A stretch of DNA of 5,972 bases from CAYUNT01 sp964446285 (GCA_964446285.1 CAYUNT010000243.1:1-5972); one strand, 5' to 3'; shown: positions 1-5,951, counted from the stretch's first letter. A program made the numbers and translations. The notes: generated from the sequence alone by a model not told the origin.

Positions 1-41
1 CACCTCACACCTCACAACCCACAACCCACACCTCACCCCCC
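1..41. repeat. Heptanucleotide tandem repeat at galK 5' side
   Basis: Seen directly: CACCTCA (1-7), CACCTCA (8-14), CAACCCA (15-21), CAACCCA (22-28), CACCTCA (29-35), then a run of six C (36-41). The five 7-nt units are exact copies of two variants, and the array may continue beyond the left edge. It lies in the open galK frame just before recognisable galactokinase sequence starts. Seven is not a multiple of three, so gain or loss of one unit would shift the frame. Confidence 0.5.
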
Positions 42-1052
42 GCTTCCCTCCTCCGCCTTCATTCGCTCAATTTCAACACCACTTGCGAGGTGGATTTGAC
101 AGACCGCCCCTTGCGCCCTTGCGCGGAAACGGAAAACGCCTGGGCCAATTATATCCTCGCCGTTGTGGATCAATTCCTCAGGCGCGGACTGGAAATCCCG
201 CCGATGAACATCGCGATCGCGGGCGACGTTCCCCTCGGCGCGGGCTTGTCTTCCTCGGCCGCGCTCGAGGTCTGCGCCGCGGCGCTTTTCAACCTTGTCA
301 CCTCCGCAGGCATCGCGCCGCGCGATTTGGCCCTGCTTGCCCAGTCGGCCGAACACAGCGAATTCGTCGGCGTGCGCTGCGGAATCATGGATCAGTTCAT
401 CGCGGCGCTCGGACGGCGCGGGGCGGCGCTGCGCATCGACTGCCATTCACTCGAATTCGAGCGCGTGCCGTTCGATTCCGCCGCGGCGCGCATTATGATT
501 GTGGATTCGCGCAAACAGCGCGGCCTGGCCGGGTCGGAATACAACCGCCGCCGCAGTGAGTGCGAAGAGGGACTCAAGAAAATTTGCGAATTGGAGGGGC
601 GGAAATTCGAGACGCTGCGCCATGTGCCCATCGAAGTTTTCAAACGCCACGCCGGGCAGATTCCCGAACCGGCGCGCCGACGCGTGCGCCACAACCTGAC
701 GGAAAACCGCCGCGTGATGGATTTCGACAAGGCGCTTCGAGCGGGCGATTGGACGCGGGCGGGGGCGCTGCTTTATGAGTCGCACGCCAGTTTGCGCGAT
801 GACTACGAGGTTTCGTGCCCCGAACTCGACCGCATTGTCGAAATCGCGCGCGGCTGCCCGGGCGTGTTTGGGTGCCGCATGACAGGCGCGGGATTTGGCG
901 GTTGCGCGGTGGCGCTGGTGCGGCCCGGCGCGGTCGAAGCGGCGGCGGAGACGATCACGCGCCAATATGAGGCGGCCACCGGACTCTGCCCGGAAATATA
1001 CATCACCTCGCCCGCCGAAGGCGCCGAAGCGCACGTCCTGGAGCGGGCATGA
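3..1052 (+). CDS. galK: Galactokinase, 5'-partial or 5'-disrupted
   Basis: Galactokinase phosphorylates alpha-D-galactose with ATP to galactose-1-phosphate, the first committed step of the cytoplasmic Leloir pathway (GHMP kinase family). Numbering from the GTG at 90, the protein shows the GHMP ATP-binding motif PLGAGLSSSAALE (48-60), the CGIMDQ segment with the expected catalytic Asp (D101), GSEYNRRR (148-155), RVRHNLTEN (198-206), SHASLRDD (231-238), and the C-terminal glycine motif CRMTGAGFGG (262-271). It ends at TGA 1050-1052. Similarity to E. coli GalK already begins near position 51 (LRLHSLNF, then AWANY), so the GTG at 90 is not the true start. The first ~63 residues of the family, including GRVNLIGEHTDY, are absent. 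The frame is open to the window edge, but positions 1-41 are a heptamer repeat encoding Pro/Thr/His-rich sequence unlike any galactokinase. Either the start lies to the left across an in-frame insertion, or the 5' end is broken. Family identity is very secure; activity is not. Confidence 0.5.
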   Translation, partial: PHTSQPTTHTSPPASLLRLHSLNFNTTCEVDLTDRPLRPCAETENAWANYILAVVDQFLRRGLEIPPMNIAIAGDVPLGAGLSSSAALEVCAAALFNLVTSAGIAPRDLALLAQSAEHSEFVGVRCGIMDQFIAALGRRGAALRIDCHSLEFERVPFDSAAARIMIVDSRKQRGLAGSEYNRRRSECEEGLKKICELEGRKFETLRHVPIEVFKRHAGQIPEPARRRVRHNLTENRRVMDFDKALRAGDWTRAGALLYESHASLRDDYEVSCPELDRIVEIARGCPGVFGCRMTGAGFGGCAVALVRPGAVEAAAETITRQYEAATGLCPEIYITSPAEGAEAHVLERA

Positions 1053-1135
1053 TTGCGGAAAAAGGCATCCAGCCGCGAAAACGCGAAAATAAGGATAAAA
1101 GGAAATTTCATCCGCAAAATTTGCAGGGGATGAAG

Positions 1136-1153
1136 TGTTGCATCGCTGCAACA
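1136..1153 (+). other. Small perfect hairpin downstream of galK
   Basis: TGTTGCA (1136-1142) pairs perfectly with TGCAACA (1147-1153) around a TCGC tetraloop, 84 nt after the galK stop. There is no following T-run, so it is not a standard intrinsic terminator. It could act as an mRNA 3'-end stabilising stem or be chance. Confidence 0.5.
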
Positions 1154-1356
1154 ATGAGGCAGCCGTGCAACGCGGATGCCATCCGAGGCGGACGGGAGCC
1201 TTCGGGGACCCGGCGGCGCATACGCCATTAATTCAACTTTGATTTCAAATAAGTTAGCCTGTTTTGCAGGGGTTTCTTCCTCGAACTTTCCGCTCATTTC
1301 ACAGTCTGGATATTTTTGGACCGCCGCTTGCTAACTCTCAATGTGTTGTTGCACTG

Positions 1357-1390
1357 AAAAAAACGGATGCCTTGCCCAGCATCCGTTTTT
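1357..1390 (+). terminator. Bidirectional rho-independent terminator
   Basis: A perfect 12-bp stem, AAAAACGGATGC (1359-1370) with GCATCCGTTTTT (1379-1390), closes an 8-nt loop. The core stem CGGATGC/GCATCCG is flanked by seven A on the left (1357-1363) and five T on the right (1386-1390), so it reads as an intrinsic terminator on either strand. It lies about 305 nt downstream of galK with no gene between, so it most likely ends a long galK 3' untranslated region. It would also separate galK transcription from the secreted-protein gene at 1924. Confidence 0.5.
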
Positions 1391-1722
1391 CTCCCGGCAA
1401 ACAACCCGCGCCATTTCGATCCAATCCGTTTTCAGGACCGTTCCGCGATTCGAACAGCCGCCCAAGGCGGCGCAGTGCGAAATCGCCCGGGGATGCTCCT
1501 GCGCATGGCAGGACGGTGGCGCGCGCTCAATTCAAAGGGCAGGAACGCACATCGACTAAATTATTGTTCCAGCAGTGTCATCTTGGGCGGGACGGAGGAG
1601 GGGAGGGCCAGGGAAAGCTTCACCAAGGGAGGTTGATGAGTTCTCCCGAGGATGCGCATTGCCTCATCGCGCCTCCCCGGGGCATTTCTGAAAAGCGCCC
1701 ATCCGTAACTGAAGAAAAGAAC

Positions 1723-1810
1723 CTTGGACGAGACGTCCAAGCCACCTGTTTTGGACTCTTGGACGAGAAGTCCAAGTTACCGGCTTTGGAATTCTGGACT
1801 CAGCATCCAG
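1723..1810. repeat. Three tandem ~35-nt palindromic units
   Basis: Unit 1 starts at 1723 with CTTGGACG, loop AGA and CGTCCAAG (1723-1741, 8-bp stem). Unit 2 starts at 1758 with CTTGGAC, loop GAGAA and GTCCAAG (1758-1776, 7-bp stem). Unit 3 is degenerate, CTGGA/TCCAG at 1794-1810. Unit starts are 35 and 36 nt apart, and the inter-palindrome stretches also resemble each other (CCACCTGTTTTGGACT against TTACCGGCTTTGGAATT). Stem-loops may form in RNA or cruciform DNA 114-200 nt upstream of the downstream start codon. The arms could also bind a dimeric regulator, but no protein partner is visible. Confidence 0.5.
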
Positions 1811-1909
1811 GCCACGCCCTGAGGACCCGCGTCCCATCCAAACCTCCAAGCCGCGGAAAACTCTGGAAGAGAATCCAATCCAGACTCTTCGCCTTTTCGG
1901 ATAGGCTCC

Positions 1910-1915
1910 AAGGAG
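1910..1915 (+). promoter_or_regulatory. Ribosome binding site fixing the start at 1924
   Basis: AAGGAG at 1910-1915 lies 8 nt before the ATG at 1924, an almost ideal Shine-Dalgarno arrangement. It decides the start within an open frame that extends 660 nt further upstream. The encoded N-terminus (MIRWRALFIVF...) is a typical signal peptide, which independently supports this start. Confidence 0.5.
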
Positions 1916-1923
1916 CGGTGTTT

Positions 1924-4650
1924 ATGATTCGCTGGCGCGCGTTGTTCATCGTGTTTACCGGATGCTTGCTTGCCCAACTGGCCTGCTCGCAGGCCAATGC
2001 CAATCCCGCCGATTCCATACATTCCAGCCGGGCCGTCCAAAGCGCATCGCGCTCGGCCTGGAACATCGACGAAGCGGCGGGCGTCAAATCGTCCGTGGTT
2101 CTCCTGGCTCAGGCGGAACCGCGCCCGGCCATTTTTACCCAAACACAAACCAACGCCGGGGAAATTTCGCAAGAAACCGCCGCTGGCAACTCGCTATCCG
2201 CCAGCGCGGGATCCGGAATCGCCCAGGCGGAAACCGATTACTGCACCTTTCATGTAACCTCTTTTCCAAGCCCTGTGGAAATTACGGACATGGAAGGCCA
2301 AGCGCAAACTCCTTATGACAGAACACGCGAGTGCGGAAGCGCTTTCTGGCTTTCCGCCCCCGAAACCGCGCATGGCGAGCCGTTTCAGCAATGGACAAAA
2401 AACGGCGTGAGCTTCTATTCCGCCCGGAACATCCACATCACCGCTGGCTCGGATTCCTATGAGGCCGTGTTCCGCGAGACGGCGAATCCATGCACGATTA
2501 CCGTTCGCTCCATGCCCAGCGGGGCATGGATTACAGATGGCGACGGCGCAGGACGGGCAGAATACACGCGCTCGAAACTCTGCGGCTCAACCTTCTGGCT
2601 CGAAGCCCCCGAAACGCACTATTCCCCCGATTATGTATTCAACTCATGGTTCCATAACGGCTATTGTTATTCCGGATCGCGGAAAATCGATATTCCGATC
2701 AATAGCGGCGATGTGTGGGAGGCAAGGTTTCAGCCCAAAAATCCTGGCCAATGCACTATGCATATTGAATCCGATCCGCCGGGCGTCTGGATGTTTGCCC
2801 CAGGCGGCTATTACACTACTCCTTTCCAGCAAACAGGTGCGTGCGGCCAGTCGAGTTTCTGGATTTCGGCGCCAGAATCGGCCTACGACTATGCCTTCCG
2901 TGAATGGCGCAAGAACGGAGAGTTTTTATCTTCAAGCAACGTTATCGGCATGAACCTTAACAACGACACCTATCTGGCCATTTACGACCGTCCGGATGCC
3001 ACCCCGACGCCTTCCGTTTCGCCCACTTCCACGCCGCCGCCTACGACGACTCCATGGCCGTCGCCCACGGCATGGCCGTCTCCAACAGCCTGGCCTTCTC
3101 CAACCGCGAGTCCGGTGGCCAGTCCGACGCCCGAAACCAGCCCAACCGCAACCCTGACGCCAACGCCAACTCCAGTCAGCTGGCTCGGCGAGGCGCTCGA
3201 CAATTACTCGCTGCCCTTTTCCGCCGAAGGAGATTCGGGATGGTTCTACAAGGCGGGCGCGGCGCGCGACGGCACAGACGCCGCCCAAAGCGGGCATATT
3301 GCCGACAACCAGGTGTCAGCGCTTGTTTCGCGCGTGGCCGGCCCCGGAGAAATCTCGTTCTGGTGGAAGGTTTCCTCGGAACAATGGCGTGACACGATGC
3401 GCTTCCTCATCGACGGCGCGGAGCAAGAGGCTATCTCCGGCGAAGAACCCTGGCGCCAGGCCGCTTTTACCGTTCCCGAGGGCGTCCACACAATTGCGTG
3501 GGAATACCGCAAGGATGCTCGCGGAGCCGCGGGAACCGACGCCGCATGGCTCGATGAAGTGGTCTATGCGCCTTCCGATCACCTGCTCGAAATCGCCTCA
3601 GTAAAAATCCGCTCCGAACGCCTGAGCGATTTGCGATGCACGACAGACCCAATTAGCTTCGAGGCCAGTGGCCGTTCGCTGTCGCTCCAGGTGCTTCTGA
3701 CGCAGGCGGATCCGTCCGGCGTGGCGGGAAAAGCCGTGCTGAACAATCTGCCCAAGGGTGGCGCAACCACAGCGATTCTCAAATCCGCCAAAGTCTATTG
3801 GAACGCGCGTCTGAATCGCATCGAAGTCCGGGCAAAGGCCTACGCGATGGATTCGCATAGCAGCGAAAGCTTCCGCCTGGTTCTGACCGCTTACCGGCGT
3901 GGCAACGACCTGGTCGTTGATCCGGAGCGCTCCACGTGCGTGGCACGGCTCAAACAACCTGTGGCCAAGTCGGTCCGCGCGGCGATTTCCGGCCAGGGAC
4001 CTTTGGAAAATCCCGAAATTACGGCGCGCATCGACGGACTGAATTTCCGCCAGGCCGACGCCGATGGACGCCTGTTCCGCTCCGACACCGCCACGTTCCA
4101 CTGGCCTTGGGGCGCGCAAGCGCAAGGCCGAACGGGAGGCATTTACGAAAAACGCTATCGCAAGGGTTCCGCCGCCGACGGCGGAACGGTTTGGGAGCGG
4201 CGCGATTATGTCGTGCGGGCCTATCCGCTCAAGACCGGGGAATTTGTTCTGAAAACCTTCTGGTTCCCCGTGGACACAACAAACGAGTTCGCCACAACCG
4301 ATTTCCGATACGCACGATTCCAAGCGTGGAGCGCCGCGGCTGTTCTGACACCGCCGCGCGCGGACTTTATGCCAGAAATCGAATACGTTCCAATTCCGCT
4401 CAAGTCCGGCGCGCTTGCTTCGGAATCCACCTCAACCTCGACAACAGCACCGAATACCGCCAGCTCTTGGACGGAAGGGGCCGTGCCTGGCGCCGCAAAC
4501 CTGGCGGCTGGCAGCCCAATGGGGGAATCCACAATTCAATCAGAAACAGCGAATCCCGCGGGCGCGATCTATGCGCCGCCGGATGCCATCTTCATCCTCA
4601 CCCCGCGCGTTTCTCCCACACCGAGAGTGACGCCGGGGCCAATCGACTGA
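1924..4650 (+). CDS. Secreted multidomain protein: Cys-bracketed triple repeat and MAM-like domain
   Basis: A 908-residue predicted exported protein of unknown function. Residues 1-26 form a signal peptide: MIRWR, hydrophobic 6-21, likely signal peptidase I cleavage after ANA (24-26). Three repeats follow, starting at C107, C190 and C277. Each has a second Cys exactly 30 residues later (C137, C220, C307) in a CGxxFW(L/I)xAPE-type motif (CGQSSFWISAPE in repeat 3), then F-x2-W-x2-NG and a closing aromatic strand. They resemble divergent bacterial InlB-B/Flg_new-type surface repeats, and each pair could form a disulfide. Residues 357-418 are a Pro/Thr/Ser linker with three WPSPTA units. Residues ~421-549 resemble the MAM-like jelly-roll common in PVC-type secreted proteins (DAAQSG, PGEISFWWKVSSE, LIDG, WLDEV). 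Residues 550-~825 are beta-rich and unrecognised, with C572 and C672. The tail 826-908 is disordered and ends in a second PTP stretch. No membrane anchor or sorting signal is visible. A surface, adhesive or glycan-binding role is inference. Confidence 0.5.
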   Translation: MIRWRALFIVFTGCLLAQLACSQANANPADSIHSSRAVQSASRSAWNIDEAAGVKSSVVLLAQAEPRPAIFTQTQTNAGEISQETAAGNSLSASAGSGIAQAETDYCTFHVTSFPSPVEITDMEGQAQTPYDRTRECGSAFWLSAPETAHGEPFQQWTKNGVSFYSARNIHITAGSDSYEAVFRETANPCTITVRSMPSGAWITDGDGAGRAEYTRSKLCGSTFWLEAPETHYSPDYVFNSWFHNGYCYSGSRKIDIPINSGDVWEARFQPKNPGQCTMHIESDPPGVWMFAPGGYYTTPFQQTGACGQSSFWISAPESAYDYAFREWRKNGEFLSSSNVIGMNLNNDTYLAIYDRPDATPTPSVSPTSTPPPTTTPWPSPTAWPSPTAWPSPTASPVASPTPETSPTATLTPTPTPVSWLGEALDNYSLPFSAEGDSGWFYKAGAARDGTDAAQSGHIADNQVSALVSRVAGPGEISFWWKVSSEQWRDTMRFLIDGAEQEAISGEEPWRQAAFTVPEGVHTIAWEYRKDARGAAGTDAAWLDEVVYAPSDHLLEIASVKIRSERLSDLRCTTDPISFEASGRSLSLQVLLTQADPSGVAGKAVLNNLPKGGATTAILKSAKVYWNARLNRIEVRAKAYAMDSHSSESFRLVLTAYRRGNDLVVDPERSTCVARLKQPVAKSVRAAISGQGPLENPEITARIDGLNFRQADADGRLFRSDTATFHWPWGAQAQGRTGGIYEKRYRKGSAADGGTVWERRDYVVRAYPLKTGEFVLKTFWFPVDTTNEFATTDFRYARFQAWSAAAVLTPPRADFMPEIEYVPIPLKSGALASESTSTSTTAPNTASSWTEGAVPGAANLAAGSPMGESTIQSETANPAGAIYAPPDAIFILTPRVSPTPRVTPGPID
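3055..3108 (+). repeat. In-gene 18-nt tandem repeat (WPSPTA x3)
   Basis: Three consecutive 18-nt units at 3055-3072, 3073-3090 and 3091-3108 each encode WPSPTA in the Pro/Thr/Ser linker, differing mainly at third codon positions. The unit is a multiple of three, so copy-number change would alter linker length without breaking the frame. The synonymous drift suggests an established rather than recent expansion. Such linkers usually hold domains apart in extracellular proteins and are often glycosylated. Confidence 0.5.
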
Positions 4651-4697
4651 GTCCGCTTTCCTGATTCGCTTCCGCGTCCCCTATGCGCGGAAAGCGT

Positions 4698-4790
4698 GCT
4701 TGGGGCGCCCGGGAACCGCGTTTGGCCTGGCTTGCAACAACCCCCTCCTCCCAGCCAGGTCAAATCTTCAGGGCGCCCCAAGTTATTTTT
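4698..4790 (+). terminator. Nested long-range stem-loop followed by a T-run
   Basis: CTTGGGGCGCCC (4699-4710) is the perfect reverse complement of GGGCGCCCCAAG (4771-4782), a 12-bp stem extendable by a G-U pair (4698/4783). Its 60-nt interior holds a second stem, CCTGGCT (4726-4732) with AGCCAGG (4753-4759). The outer stem is followed directly by TTATTTTTT (4783-4791), so a branched intrinsic terminator about 50 nt after the secreted-protein stop is a reasonable reading. The interior is longer than in a classical terminator, and the element overlaps the start of the dockerin-like remnant, so the assignment is moderate. Confidence 0.5.
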
Positions 4791-5035
4791 TCCCCGCGCA
4801 GTTTACGAAAACGGCGGGGCAACGCGTCTTGGGGCGTTCAGGCGATTATGGACTGGATGTGCGGCTGGATGGGACTTCGTCAAAAACAATTCTGTCCGCG
4901 CCCGCCGAGGTAGAGAGCGCGATCCTGGGCGCACACGCACTGACGCCTATCGAGGAACTGGAATCCGATACCAATCAGGACGGAGTTCTGGATGTGGGAG
5001 ATTTGGTCCGCCTGTATTCGCCGCCGGGATTATGA
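4700..5035 (+). pseudogene. Dockerin/EF-hand C-terminal remnant
   Basis: This open stretch has no ribosome binding site and no good start (only TTG at 4700), yet its last ~60 codons look like real protein. ILGAHALTPIEELESDTNQD and what follows match the C-terminal dockerin style, with a canonical calcium loop DTNQDGVLDVGD (D-x-N-x-D-G-x-L-D-x-x-D), encoded roughly 4964-4999, ending YSPPGL before TGA 5033-5035. Only one calcium loop is seen, whereas type I dockerins have two. It lies in the +1 frame relative to the 908-aa protein. In that protein's own frame, the DNA after its TGA (4651 to about 4842) can be read through a PPPPSQ linker into LFFPRAVYENGGATRLGAF, which would join the dockerin part by a +1 shift near 4840. 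I infer a decayed C-terminal region of the upstream gene or of a lost gene. A short expressed ORF cannot be excluded. Confidence 0.5.
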
Positions 5036-5132
5036 CACAGCGCACCTTGCCATGCGGCCGTTTCCTCTATGACACTACAGGCAACGGCCCAGCAATTGGG
5101 GGCGTATAGCACTTTACCGCTCAAGTCCCAGC

Positions 5133-5480
5133 TTACAAATCGCCGAACCTGTCTTCCTCAAACCCGAATATCGCCACTTTGTCGCGGACGATGACGGGCC
5201 GCTTGATCAATTCCGGGTCGCGCATCATCAGTTCGATCGCGCCTTTTTTTGTGGGCGGGTCGTTTTTCAGATCATGCGTTTTATACGTCTGGCACCGGAT
5301 GTTGAGGTAAGACTTCACATCCTTGGCGTCGATGTGGGTTTCCAGAAGCGACCGGGGAGGCGGCTCCTCGAGTATGTTATACAGCTGGAGTTCATACCCC
5401 CGCTCCTCCAGCGCTTCTTTTGCCTTTTTGCAGGTTTTGCAATTGGGCTTGTAGTAGAATTTCACCTTTCCGCTGCTCAT
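5133..5480 (-). CDS. ArsC/Spx-family glutaredoxin-like protein
   Basis: A 115-residue cytoplasmic thioredoxin-fold protein of the arsenate reductase-related (ArsC/Spx/YffB) family, of typical length. The N-terminus KFYYKPNCKTCKKAKEAL gives beta1, the active-site CxxC (C14, C17) and helix 1. Family landmarks follow: an N-x-R element (NIRCQTYK, N60-R62), DPELIKRPVIV with the conserved Arg-cisPro (R94, P95), and IFGF near the end. A third Cys is C63. The CxxC differs from the classical single-Cys arsenate reductase motif (HNPxCxxSR) and is closer to Spx/MgsR-like or glutaredoxin-like members, so I would not call it an arsenate reductase. A thiol-disulfide oxidoreductase or redox-sensing regulator are both possible. 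The ATG is preceded by GGGAG at 7 nt. No arsenic-resistance genes are nearby, and the gene converges with the secreted-protein unit. Confidence 0.5.
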   Translation of the reverse strand: MSSGKVKFYYKPNCKTCKKAKEALEERGYELQLYNILEEPPPRSLLETHIDAKDVKSYLNIRCQTYKTHDLKNDPPTKKGAIELMMRDPELIKRPVIVRDKVAIFGFEEDRFGDL

Positions 5481-5798
5481 GCGGCCGCTCCCATTGGAAA
5501 AATGTTAGCCAACATCCAGCATGGAAGGGGACATAGACCGTCCCTCAGTTTCAGAACCCTACCACAGAACGCTTTGCGAATGCAAGTGTCTCGATTTGCC
5601 CGGTAAAATCTGCTCAGAATAAGGGATTTTGCACCTTGCGCGCAAGGGCGGCCGCGAACACTTGCCTCGGGATTTGGGAAAATGCGCCAATGGGCTGCGC
5701 CGCCTCCAGAACCAGGACAATTCCGTAAATGCTTCTCACGGGTTTTTAAGGGGATGCATAGGGCTTTCCAGTTCAGCAACTCGTGAGCCTGTGCACAA
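5481..5798. other. Gene-free region upstream of the ArsC-like gene
   Basis: About 318 nt without a credible gene. It must contain the promoter of the ArsC-like gene on the minus strand, but I see no convincing -35/-10 pair. Two weak stems are present: ATGTT/AACAT (5502-5515) just before the ribosome binding site, and GGGAC/GTCCC (5528-5544). An open minus-strand frame crosses the region, but its start lies inside the palindromic repeat and its Trp/Cys-rich composition is not protein-like. Confidence 0.5.
5488..5492 (-). promoter_or_regulatory. Ribosome binding site of the ArsC-like gene
   Basis: On the minus strand GGGAG (complement of 5488-5492) lies 7 nt before the ATG at 5480-5478. It supports this start, which also places the CxxC motif at residues 14-17 as expected for the family. 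Confidence 0.5.
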
Positions 5799-5951
5799 GG
5801 CCTGAAGGGCTGAAATCCCTTAGCCCAGCCCAACGGGCTGGGGATAGGAGCCTCCACCCAAAATCAAGCCCCAGCGGGGCGCAATAACCAAGGAAATGTC
5901 AGCCAATGGGTGTGTTGGTTCCATGGACGATCTATCGCGGCCCTTCAGGCC
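5799..5951. repeat. 153-nt palindromic element with 12-bp terminal inverted repeats
   Basis: GGCCTGAAGGGC (5799-5810) and GCCCTTCAGGCC (5940-5951) are perfect reverse complements enclosing 129 nt. Inside are two perfect hairpins: CCCAGCCC/GGGCTGGG with loop AAC (5824-5842) and GCCCC/GGGGC with loop AGC (5868-5880). Weaker pairs are CACCCA/TGGGTG (5855-5860, 5907-5912) and AACCAA/TTGGTT (5886-5891, 5915-5920). The right arm also forms its own hairpin, GCGGCC/GGCCGC (5937-5953). The layout resembles REP/BIME-like or MITE-like dispersed intergenic elements. It has no coding capacity, so any mobilisation would need a transposase elsewhere. I recall similar GCCCAG-type hairpin trains from planctomycete and verrucomicrobial genomes, but cannot confirm that here. 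Confidence 0.5.

Larger units (their letters stand above)
1053..1923. other. Gene-free intergenic region, 871 nt
   Basis: I see no credible gene here. The frame of the downstream protein happens to be stop-free from 1264 to 1923, but that stretch contains a terminator hairpin and tandem palindromes, lacks protein-like composition, and precedes a clear ribosome binding site and signal peptide at 1910-1924. Contents in order: a tandem octamer CGCGAAAA twice (1074-1089), a 7-bp hairpin TGTTGCA/TGCAACA (1136-1153), a small hairpin CGGAT/ATCCG (1173-1185), a 12-bp terminator-like hairpin (1357-1390), a G-rich tract (1585-1613), three tandem palindromic units (1723-1810), and overlapping inverted repeats TCTGGA/TCCAGA (1862-1884) and GAAGAG/CTCTTC (1866-1890). 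I could not identify a convincing -35/-10 promoter by eye, although one for the downstream gene must lie here or be absorbed in the repeats. Confidence 0.5.

Noticed and set aside
90..1052. GTG at 90 as the start of a complete 320-residue kinase
   Set aside because: Galactokinase-like sequence (LRLHSLNF) continues upstream in frame to about position 51, no ribosome binding site precedes the GTG, and a protein from here would lack the essential N-terminal motif.
1723..1810. CRISPR array
   Set aside because: Only three degenerate units, spacers of ~16-17 nt that resemble each other, and no cas genes.
1924..1990. Lipoprotein signal (Cys at residue 14 or 21)
   Set aside because: FTGC and QLAC lack the hydrophobic -3 residue and small -2 residue of a canonical lipobox, whereas ANA at 24-26 is a good signal peptidase I site.
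4683..4913. Other overlapping frames across the dockerin region (for example starting ATG 4683)
   Set aside because: No protein-like patterning, no ribosome binding site, and out of frame with the dockerin-like calcium loop.
5560..5610. Minus-strand promoter TTGCAT...TAGGGT upstream of the ArsC-like gene
   Set aside because: The spacing of 18 nt is acceptable, but the -10 hexamer matches only three of six consensus bases; not supportable by eye.
5477..5857. Minus-strand 126-codon frame whose TGA overlaps the ArsC-like ATG (ATGA), as if translationally coupled
   Set aside because: Its start lies in the palindromic repeat, its composition is Trp/Cys-rich and low in protein-like patterning, no family is recognisable, and the ArsC-like gene has its own ribosome binding site. 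The overlap looks accidental.
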